The translations under genes were made by a program, and so were the position numbers. From NCBI GenBank assembly GCA_030160035.1, contig BSNO01000004.1, forward strand, positions 1-64,000: 64,000 bases of DNA. Direction: 5' to 3'. The notes beneath the pieces are model-generated. The model had not been told where the DNA came from. It saw nothing but the letters and a program-made list of their open reading frames with translations, and did no database searches. Origin of the DNA: Rhizobium albus (GTDB taxonomy: Bacteria > Pseudomonadota > Alphaproteobacteria > Rhizobiales > Rhizobiaceae). Positions 15,254 through 22,797 of this stretch are shown in pieces; the first letter of the stretch is position 1, and every line of letters begins with the position of its first letter.

Positions 15254-17087
15254 GCAACAGCCCTCCCTGTCTCGGCTCGGCTTCGAGCATACGGACATAG
15301 CCCGCCCAGCTATGCACATCCGCGACGCGCTTTTGCAGCCGCCCCGCCCGCTGCCTGGCTTCGGCCGGATCTCGTCCGATTGCGCGCAAGGCTGAGACGA
15401 AGCCTTCCAGCGCATCGGGATCGTCGATGAGGTAACCCGTGTCGTCGTCGATCAGTTCGCTGATCCCTCCGACATTCGGCGCAACGACAGGCAGCCCGCA
15501 TGCCCCCGCCTCCAGCAGGATGTTCGGCAGCCCGTCCCAATGCGACGTGTAGAGAAACACATCCGCCTCCGTCAGCGGCAGCGCCGAGAAGTCGTCGAAC
15601 GCACCGTGGTAACGAAGATTGACGATCTCGCGTGCGGCCTCCGTCACCATGGCTTCGTGCTCCACATCGCCCTTGCCGAATATCTCGAAATCGAATTCAG
15701 GCACGGCACGAGCGATACGAAGCAAGAGCGGGATGTTCTTCTGGCGACTGAGCCGGCTCGCCCAGATGACCCTTTGCCGACCCGTTGACTTTCGTTGTGG
15801 CAAAACCCGACCCGCAGGAGCCGGCTGGCGCGCCACGACAAGCCTCGACACAAGCGATTCCGGAATGCCGAGAGACTGGATCAGCTCGGCGCGATGGGCG
15901 GCGTTGTCGAAATAGACGCCTGAAAGATGCGCCAGGCAGTCGCGCAGATAGAGATCGCTGTAGCCGGCACGTCGCCCATCCGGCGTGAAATCCGCACAGA
16001 AGAGCGCCCCGTAGAGCCGCGTATAGCGGGCAAGCACACGTCCTTTTTTTAGGACTGCGTCCCAGCACGCCCGGCTGTTTACATTGAGGATCGCCTCGGG
16101 ACGAAATCCCCGGACCAGAAGCTCGACCAGACGCACCCGCTCATCATGAGAGAGATCCGGATCGACGCGCGAGAAGGACAGAACCGGTATATCCGGCGCA
16201 ATCATGTCGCGGGCACTTTCCAGGTCGTAATCGGCCAGGATGACGAGAACCCTTTCGGGCCCCAGCCGCTCGGCCATCGCGCGCACCGCATGGGCTGCCA
16301 CGCGTTCGGCACCTCCGCGCACGAGCCAGGGCATGAAAACAATTCGTTCCGGCACATGCTCGATCTGGTCGACAAGCGCGGTCAGTGCCCGCTCCAGCCG
16401 GTTGTGTGCCGCTCCATCGACGACTTCCAGATAATCCGCATGCGCGAAGTAGTCCGCGCCATAAAGCGCCACGTCGAGATCCTCGACGCTGGCGATGGCT
16501 TCTCGCGCGGCCTTCAGCGCACCATCCGGACGGCGCGGCTTGCGCCCTTCGAAACGGCCATAGTCGATGTAGTGTAAAAGCGGGTGCATGCCCACGATGT
16601 CGGGATTGCGCATGAGATACCATTGCGCATCGAAATCCGGACCCGGCGAGCGACCTTCCAGCGCGCCATGAAGCATGTAGTGAAGGAGCGCCGGATAGTT
16701 GGCCCGCCGAACGTCGGGATTGGTCTCCAGATAAAATTTCGCATCGAAGAAACCCGAGGCAACTACTCGATCCGCTTCACTCGGCGCCGGCGGTCGGACT
16801 TCAAACCCTTTGCGACGGCCATGCATTAGATAGTGGACGAGCGGGTTCCCCTTCACCTCATAATGCGCGAGGTAGGCAGCCGCATCGAAACGCGGCCCCG
16901 GTGAGCGTCCTTCGTGACCATGCCGCAGAAAATGATCGAGCGGATCCCGCCCGGTACGCAGCACGTCTGGATAGGCGAGCAAATACCAGTCACGATCGAA
17001 GTATCCGGACAAAACAATGATTTGACGCCAGAGGGATTGCGTAAACCTCTGCCGGACAAAACGCACCGGGGCCCAGGATTGGGTCAT
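15237..17087 (-). CDS. Family 4 glycosyltransferase with N-terminal FD..YL..NPDV repeats
   Basis: A 616-residue two-part protein. Residues 28-190 hold four imperfect repeats, each built of an FDxxxYLxxNPDV-like strand-helix (FDRDWYLLAYPDV, FDAKFYLETNPDV, FDAQWYLMRNPDI) and a LLHYxxxGxxEGRxP turn. Residues 230-600 form a GT-B glycosyltransferase with LVRGGAERVA, the acceptor loop and the C-terminal donor site motif SHWDGLPNILLEAGACGLP. Such N-terminal repeats occur in other cell-surface polysaccharide enzymes but have no assigned role. It is co-directional with the GT2 gene and likely builds a surface polysaccharide. Confidence 0.85.
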   Translation of the reverse strand: MTQSWAPVRFVRQRFTQSLWRQIIVLSGYFDRDWYLLAYPDVLRTGRDPLDHFLRHGHEGRSPGPRFDAAAYLAHYEVKGNPLVHYLMHGRRKGFEVRPPAPSEADRVVASGFFDAKFYLETNPDVRRANYPALLHYMLHGALEGRSPGPDFDAQWYLMRNPDIVGMHPLLHYIDYGRFEGRKPRRPDGALKAAREAIASVEDLDVALYGADYFAHADYLEVVDGAAHNRLERALTALVDQIEHVPERIVFMPWLVRGGAERVAAHAVRAMAERLGPERVLVILADYDLESARDMIAPDIPVLSFSRVDPDLSHDERVRLVELLVRGFRPEAILNVNSRACWDAVLKKGRVLARYTRLYGALFCADFTPDGRRAGYSDLYLRDCLAHLSGVYFDNAAHRAELIQSLGIPESLVSRLVVARQPAPAGRVLPQRKSTGRQRVIWASRLSRQKNIPLLLRIARAVPEFDFEIFGKGDVEHEAMVTEAAREIVNLRYHGAFDDFSALPLTEADVFLYTSHWDGLPNILLEAGACGLPVVAPNVGGISELIDDDTGYLIDDPDALEGFVSALRAIGRDPAEARQRAGRLQKRVADVHSWAGYVRMLEAEPRQGGLLHVDGA

Positions 17088-17233
17088 GCACCGTCTACTC
17101 GAACTGACCGCCAGCCCCGACTCGGTGCATGCGGATTTGAACGATCACATCCATGCATGGACTGGAACGGCACGCAACCCGACGGCGTCCGAAGGGCTGC
17201 GGGACCTCGATTCTCGCTTAATTTCTGCGCGAT

Positions 17234-18637
17234 CTATGCGAGAATCCCTCCCGCAGTGACGATCCCGGCGCCGTTGCCCGGCAAAAATGCTTCGCCTGCT
17301 CCAAATAGACTGATGGTGCCGTTGGTCGTGGCCGTATAGCGCCGCCCGGTCGCCATACCTAAGAACGTCGCGTTCCAAAGCGAAAGAACCGCCCCGTTGG
17401 AGACGAACGCGAATTCCTCGATGAAGGCGGGATCATCGAGCAGCGTCACCGTCTGATTGTTGCTCGTGACCATGAGATGGCCGGACAGGTTGAAATGCCT
17501 CAATGCACCGCCGGAGATCGTATAGTCCCCAAGGAAATTGATCTGGCCGAAGCCGGTTCCGGCAATGTGGGATCCGTTCGCACCGCAAGGTCCGAAATCC
17601 ACCACTCCGAGCGTCAGCATCGCGCCTTCCTGGACCGTCAACGCGCTCATCCAGGGTGACGCCATGACAAAGCGGATGCCGGACACCAAGACCCGGGCGC
17701 CACCACCGGCAAGGATGCTCGAAGAGACGACGACGGTCGACGCATCCGCGTCGTAGCCTTCGATACGCAACAGCCCACCGCCGACGAGAGGGCGCAGCAC
17801 GACTGCACCAGAATGCGTTCCCGCGCCAAGCTGGATCGTGACGTCGAACGTCATGCAGTCGAGCATATGGGCTGCATCCACCGCCCGCTGCAGTGTCGCG
17901 AAGGCCGTATCGGGGCTCAGTCCATCCGCCGCGTCGGATCCGCTCGATGCGACAAAAAGCGTCCGCGGAGCGACGAGCCGCTCGCGCACGCCGGAAATGC
18001 CGGACGGAAATGATGCCACCCCAGTGGCCGATTGCACGACCATGGCTTCGATAAAAGTCTCCCCGTCACCGGAGACCTTAAGATGGAAATCGTCATCGCC
18101 GGTCAACCCGAATTCGGCACGCCCCGAGAAGCCGGTCTGATAGAGGATGCTTGCTGTGTCGATCGCTGCCGCCTTGTTAATCTTCACCTGATGACCGGCG
18201 CCCTCATGATTGAAGAGCGATGCATCTCCTGCAAGCGCCAGGCGGTTGGGTCCATCTGCCGTGGCATTGATCCCAAGACGCTCGGCAAAATCGATGCTGG
18301 ATTCCAGGACCTGCCACGACCCCTCATGGAAAACGAGAAGCCGATTTTCGTTCGAGCAGAACGCGATCCAGCCTTCCACCGGCTGGTAGAACCGCCACCC
18401 GCCATCCTGCCAAGCTGCAATCTTGGCGTGTTGGTCGATCCAGGCGCCGGCAGCTGTTTCCGGCACGATGAAGCGCGCGCCATCAGCAAGGTCTGCCGGG
18501 GGTTCACTCATTGCTCTGCTTTGCACACCCATCTGCATGAGCGCGTCGATCAGAAGTAGAGCTTCGTTATGGGTGACATGTTTCTGTGCCTGAGCCATAA
18601 GAATATAGGGGATTTTCAAGTTAGTCGTTCGATCCAT
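17234..18637 (-). CDS. DUF2793 protein with C-terminal beta-helix (spike-like)
   Basis: A 467-residue protein. Residues 1-90 are a DUF2793 domain (LKIPYILMAQAQKHVTHNEA at the start). From about 220 the sequence becomes a repetitive beta-solenoid (GSDAADGLSPDTAFATLQRA, then many short G/V/T-rich strands), as in phage tail fibres and spikes. From memory, DUF2793 occurs in the head-spike proteins of the Rhodobacter gene transfer agent, which bind capsule. No capsid, portal or terminase gene is nearby. It lies between polysaccharide glycosyltransferase genes. AAAGGGGAATTCT precedes the ATG and the promoter region is AT-rich. Confidence 0.75.
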   Translation of the reverse strand: MDRTTNLKIPYILMAQAQKHVTHNEALLLIDALMQMGVQSRAMSEPPADLADGARFIVPETAAGAWIDQHAKIAAWQDGGWRFYQPVEGWIAFCSNENRLLVFHEGSWQVLESSIDFAERLGINATADGPNRLALAGDASLFNHEGAGHQVKINKAAAIDTASILYQTGFSGRAEFGLTGDDDFHLKVSGDGETFIEAMVVQSATGVASFPSGISGVRERLVAPRTLFVASSGSDAADGLSPDTAFATLQRAVDAAHMLDCMTFDVTIQLGAGTHSGAVVLRPLVGGGLLRIEGYDADASTVVVSSSILAGGGARVLVSGIRFVMASPWMSALTVQEGAMLTLGVVDFGPCGANGSHIAGTGFGQINFLGDYTISGGALRHFNLSGHLMVTSNNQTVTLLDDPAFIEEFAFVSNGAVLSLWNATFLGMATGRRYTATTNGTISLFGAGEAFLPGNGAGIVTAGGILA

Positions 18638-18773
18638 AGAATTCCCCTTTATTTAACAGATTTCTTATCATACTATTCTTCTGGGGCTCGGGGATAAGCG
18701 CATCCTGCAACAGGTGCGCAGTGCAACAGTGTGCCCTTGCGTAGGGGTAGGCACATTGAACGATTCCAAGGCC

Positions 18774-21068
18774 ATGGCGGCATTGAGAGGCCGCGTGAAA
18801 ATCCACATCGATCGCGAGCGGGCGGCCAGGTCTTCCCCGAACAAACCAACAAAGACTTCAGCCAGGGTCGACATATCGGTTATTTTGAACCTGCATGATG
18901 AAGCCCGTTACTTGCTGCGGACACTTCGATCCTTGCAGGAGGCGATGCAATACACGGCGCAGTTCGGCCTGCAGATGGAGCTTGTCGTCGTGCTCGACAA
19001 CGCCGATGCAGACACGCGGTCGGCTTTGTCGAGCGTCGACCTCACCGTTTTTGATCATTTTCAGGTCATAGAGGTCGCGCACGGCTCGCTCGGCCCCTCG
19101 CGTCATGCGGGCATCGACGTGGCTCGTGGCGCAATCATCGCAACTGCCGACGGAGACGATCTCGTCGGCTTCGACTATTTTCATCGCATGCACGCCGCAC
19201 TGAAGGCGGGCGGGCCAAAGTCGATAATCTGCCCCGAATTCTATTTGGGTTTCGGCACCACATACTACGTGTGGCAATTCCTGCCGCTGAAAACCATCGG
19301 CGCCGCGGCCATGATGGACAACCACCCGTTTGTCTCGCGGATCATGCTCTATCGCGAAGCCTTCAACGAGCTGCACTTCGCCGACGTCTCCTACAAATCC
19401 GGCTACGCCTACGAGGACTGGCATTTCAACTGTTCGGCAGTCGCGCAAGGATACGACATTGCAATCGCCAAGGACGCGCTCGTCTTCTATCGCGAACGCC
19501 AGAGGAGCATGAGCCGCCGCTTTCGCGCCGAGACCCCGGGGCTCATTCCGCCAAGCCCCTTCTTTGAACCGGCAAGGTTCCACAAGATCGCTTGGGCTGA
19601 CTTCAACGGCGACCTGCCGCGCAGCGAGCCGCCGACCTTCTCAGCAGCAGCCTTCGTCGACATGCCCGGAATGGCAGATCTCGTTGCAGCAGCCAACGCC
19701 ATCGACCCCGCGATCAGTCTCGGGATCCTGAAAGACAAACCCGGCAGCACGAACTTCACGCAACCTGCCGGACTGTCACGTGCTTATTTCGAGCTTTGCG
19801 GCATCCTTGCCGGCCAGGAATTCACCGACATCCTGCTTGTCCCGTATCTCACGCGGGGCGGCGGTGAGAAGTTCATCCTGTCGGTTCTTTCGGCCCTGAA
19901 GGCCGAACGGCCCGATACGCGCTGTCTCGTGCTCGGCGGCCAGCGCGTCGCTTATCATCACTGGGTGGATCGCCTGCCCAATGACAGCCTGTTTGTCGAT
20001 CTGCACAGTCTCGGCATCGCGGGACTGAGCGAAGCCGACATCGAAACGATCACCCTCCGCATCATCCAGCATCAAGCCGGGCTGAAGCGCCTGCATCTGA
20101 AACACTGCGAATATGTCGATGCGTTCATGCGCAACCATGCAGATCGGCTGGGTGACGTCTCAACCTACTTCTACCATTTCTGCGAAGCCATCGACACGAT
20201 TCATGGCCTCAGGTTCGAGAACGGCTTTGGCTTTGATCTCATCACCGAAACCGGCCATCGTTTTGATGGCATCATTTCAGACCATCAGGCGATCCTGACC
20301 GATCTGAATGTTCGGCTGGGTGATCATGCCACCCCGAAGCTTCACACTCTTTACGCCGCCTGCAGCGACGAGCGGCGCGTGTTTTCGGACCTGGAGGCGC
20401 CGAAAGAACGGCTGCTTTGGGCGTCGCGTATCGATCGCCAGAAACGGCCCGAGCTTCTCGCTGAAATCGCCCGAGGCCTCCAAGCCTGCCAGCCTAGGTT
20501 GGTCGTCGACGTCTTTGGCAATTTGGGGGTCGGCTCGGAACCAGAATGCCTCCGGAACTTGCCCAACCTCGTCTACAACGGCACCTTCGATGGTCTGTCG
20601 ACCATCGACCTCGAAGCCTATGACGCGTTGATTTACACGGCAGCGTTCGATGGTCTTCCCAATGTGGTGCTCGAGGCCATGGGCGCGGGCTTGCCGGTCA
20701 TCGCCCCCGCCGTTGGCGGCATCGGAGAAGCGGTGAGTTTCGAGACCGGATTTCTTGTTCCCGACCTGATCGACGACGACGCCCTCGTAGCCGCCTATTT
20801 GGCCGCGGTAGCAGAGCTTTACGCCGATCCAATCGAAACGCGACGCAGATCGGACAACGCACGCAAGCTGATGGAAAGCCGCCACTCGATCCGTGAACAC
20901 CAGACCCGGATCGCTCGGATTTTCACCAATCCTGAGCTCCCAGAAGACCAGATTTCGCCTGAGCGGGGCATCCAGCGTCCCAATGGAGTGCGGGCGACGA
21001 AGCCGCCGCCAGCCGGACCGATTCTCATCGGCGGGCAGAAGCTGAACGCAACCAACCCGCCAAACTGA
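18774..21068 (+). CDS. Bifunctional GT2-GT4 glycosyltransferase
   Basis: A protein of about 764 residues with two catalytic modules. Residues 25-260 are a GT2 domain (ISVILNLHDEARYL, then ATADGDDLVGFDY as the DxD region). The rest is GT-B like: TRGGGEKFILSVLSAL, a donor-site arginine region LLWASRIDRQKRPELL, and AAFDGLPNVVLEAMGAGLP. One chain could add two sugars in sequence. The start is unclear: ATG 18774 is used, but a TTG at 18756 with AGGGGTAGG upstream and a further start at 18714 are in frame. It is divergent from the DUF2793 gene. Confidence 0.85.
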   Translation: MAALRGRVKIHIDRERAARSSPNKPTKTSARVDISVILNLHDEARYLLRTLRSLQEAMQYTAQFGLQMELVVVLDNADADTRSALSSVDLTVFDHFQVIEVAHGSLGPSRHAGIDVARGAIIATADGDDLVGFDYFHRMHAALKAGGPKSIICPEFYLGFGTTYYVWQFLPLKTIGAAAMMDNHPFVSRIMLYREAFNELHFADVSYKSGYAYEDWHFNCSAVAQGYDIAIAKDALVFYRERQRSMSRRFRAETPGLIPPSPFFEPARFHKIAWADFNGDLPRSEPPTFSAAAFVDMPGMADLVAAANAIDPAISLGILKDKPGSTNFTQPAGLSRAYFELCGILAGQEFTDILLVPYLTRGGGEKFILSVLSALKAERPDTRCLVLGGQRVAYHHWVDRLPNDSLFVDLHSLGIAGLSEADIETITLRIIQHQAGLKRLHLKHCEYVDAFMRNHADRLGDVSTYFYHFCEAIDTIHGLRFENGFGFDLITETGHRFDGIISDHQAILTDLNVRLGDHATPKLHTLYAACSDERRVFSDLEAPKERLLWASRIDRQKRPELLAEIARGLQACQPRLVVDVFGNLGVGSEPECLRNLPNLVYNGTFDGLSTIDLEAYDALIYTAAFDGLPNVVLEAMGAGLPVIAPAVGGIGEAVSFETGFLVPDLIDDDALVAAYLAAVAELYADPIETRRRSDNARKLMESRHSIREHQTRIARIFTNPELPEDQISPERGIQRPNGVRATKPPPAGPILIGGQKLNATNPPN

Positions 21069-21099
21069 TCGAATAGCTGCTGGAAACCGCGAGAGCGAT

Positions 21100-21630
21100 G
21101 TGATGCACGGGAACGATGGCATGAATGGCAATGGCCATGACTATGAGCCGATGACGAAGCGGCAGAGCGGCGCGTCGGCCGATTTGAAGCAACGGCCTGC
21201 AGAGAGCAGCGAACAGGCCGTCATGCGGCGGCGCCTCATGCATTACGCCGAACAGATGCGCCGAATGTCCAACATCATCCACGAGCTTTCCGAGCGTGCG
21301 GACGATTATGAAGACAAACGCGTGAACTGGTACGAACCGGAACTTCTGAAATTGAAAGAGGAGGTTGGCCGGTACGACAATGTGCGTTCCACCTGGTACG
21401 AGCCGCAGCTTGAGGCAAGGCAGCAGCGCATTGCCCATCTGGAGCAGACTGCCGAAGCCTATGAAGCGGAGCGAAGCTCCTATTTTGCCCCCGCTCTCGC
21501 CCAACGCGATGCACGCATCGCCGAACTCGAGCAACAGCTGCTTGATCTGCAGGCGCAGCTCGCCGCGGCCGTCGCTCCCAAGAAGAAACGAGGCGGCATT
21601 ACCAGGCTTCTCGGCATTGCGCCCCGCTAG
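21100..21630 (+). CDS. Coiled-coil protein with WYEP repeats
   Basis: A 176-residue soluble protein I do not recognise. After a polar lead of about 40 residues, a long coiled coil follows. Within it a motif recurs three times: NWYEPELL (76-83), TWYEPQLE (98-105) and SYFAPALA (127-134), each preceded by Arg and followed by an RIxxLE-type heptad. The C-terminus is basic (PKKKRGG) and ends in a short amphipathic stretch. It begins with GTG-ATG 32 bases after the bifunctional glycosyltransferase, so it is probably co-transcribed and may act as a scaffold or chain-length ruler. Confidence 0.7.
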   Translation: MMHGNDGMNGNGHDYEPMTKRQSGASADLKQRPAESSEQAVMRRRLMHYAEQMRRMSNIIHELSERADDYEDKRVNWYEPELLKLKEEVGRYDNVRSTWYEPQLEARQQRIAHLEQTAEAYEAERSSYFAPALAQRDARIAELEQQLLDLQAQLAAAVAPKKKRGGITRLLGIAPR

Positions 21631-21714
21631 CGCTTTCGATTAAGTCCCACGGCGATGTTCGCGGCAGCGACGCGGCATCGGCTTGTCGAACGCAGCTTGT
21701 CATTGGGGTCATGC

Positions 21715-22710
21715 ATGTCCGTACTCGTCACCGGCGGCGCCGGCTATATCGGCAGCCACATGGTCTGGGAACTGCTCGATGCGGGTGAAGAGGTCGTCGT
21801 CCTCGACCGGCTGAGCACGGGCTTCGACTGGGCAGTCGCTCCGGAAGCAAAGCTCGTCGTCGGCGACATCGCCGACCAGGACCTCGTCGAATCCACCATC
21901 CGCGAAAATGGCGTCGATGCCATCATCCATTTTGCCGGCTCCGTCGTCGTGCCCGACTCCGTCGCCGACCCCCTTACCTATTACGAGAACAACACCTCCA
22001 AGACGCGGTCTTTGCTCGAGAGCGCAGTTCGCGCCGGCGTTCCTCACTTCATCTTTTCCTCCACGGCCGCCGTTTACGGCACCCCTCAGAAGGTGCCCGT
22101 AACCGAGGACATGCCCACCCAGCCGGAATCTCCTTACGGCGCATCGAAGCTGATGACGGAATGGATGCTGCGCGACACCGCCGCCGCCCACGATTTCGCC
22201 TATACGGCGCTGCGCTATTTCAACGTGTGCGGCGCCGATCCGCGGCTCCGCACCGGACAATCCACGCGCGGTGCGACGCATCTGATCAAGGTCGCTTGCG
22301 AAACGGCGACCGGCAAGCGCGACTTCATGGAAGTGTTCGGCGGCGATTACCCCACGCCGGACGGCACCTGCATTCGCGATTACATCCATGTCACCGATCT
22401 GGTGCGGGCACACCGTCTGGCGCTTGCCCGACTTCGCAATGGCGGCGATAGCCTGCTTGCCAACTGCGGCTATGGCCGTGGCTATTCCGTGCGCCAGGTC
22501 ATCGACACCGTGAAGAAAGTGACCGGGTTTGATTTTGACGTGCGCGAGCGCGAGCGTCGTCCCGGTGACGCCGTCACCGTCGTGGCCGATGCCGCCACTG
22601 CCCGACGGGAACTCGGCTGGACTCCGGAGCTCGACGATCTCGATCTGATCGTGACGCATGCGATTGCATGGGAGCGCCATCTCAAGCAGCTGAATTCCAG
22701 CCAAGCCTGA
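21715..22710 (+). CDS. galE: UDP-glucose 4-epimerase
   Basis: A 331-residue extended SDR enzyme that interconverts UDP-glucose and UDP-galactose. The NAD site is TGGAGYIGSH at residues 6-15, the catalytic pair lies in YGASK (Tyr and Lys), with Ser in FSSTAAVYG. Length and motif order match GalE. The ATG at 21715 is chosen because it starts directly before the Rossmann strand. Its place at the end of a glycosyltransferase cluster suggests it supplies UDP-galactose for the same polysaccharide. Confidence 0.92.
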   Translation: MSVLVTGGAGYIGSHMVWELLDAGEEVVVLDRLSTGFDWAVAPEAKLVVGDIADQDLVESTIRENGVDAIIHFAGSVVVPDSVADPLTYYENNTSKTRSLLESAVRAGVPHFIFSSTAAVYGTPQKVPVTEDMPTQPESPYGASKLMTEWMLRDTAAAHDFAYTALRYFNVCGADPRLRTGQSTRGATHLIKVACETATGKRDFMEVFGGDYPTPDGTCIRDYIHVTDLVRAHRLALARLRNGGDSLLANCGYGRGYSVRQVIDTVKKVTGFDFDVRERERRPGDAVTVVADAATARRELGWTPELDDLDLIVTHAIAWERHLKQLNSSQA

Positions 22711-22737
22711 TCCAGAAGTTCCCTCTACAGTTCCCGA

Positions 22738-22765
22738 TTGACCGCACCCATTTGATACGTATACT
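22738..22765 (+). promoter_or_regulatory. Sigma70-type promoter of the monooxygenase gene
   Basis: TTGACC (22738-22743), a 16-base spacer and a perfect TATACT (22760-22765) lie 33 bases before the GTG start. The palindromes ATACGTAT and TTATCATAA overlap the -10 region, so a repressor could bind here. No regulator gene is adjacent. Confidence 0.55.
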
Positions 22766-22797
22766 TATCATAATGTATTGGCGATTGGGAGGATATC

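Noticed and set aside
17234-18637. Prophage or tail-fibre cassette around the DUF2793 gene
   Set aside because: No integrase, terminase, capsid or lysis gene lies nearby; the neighbours are glycosyltransferases.
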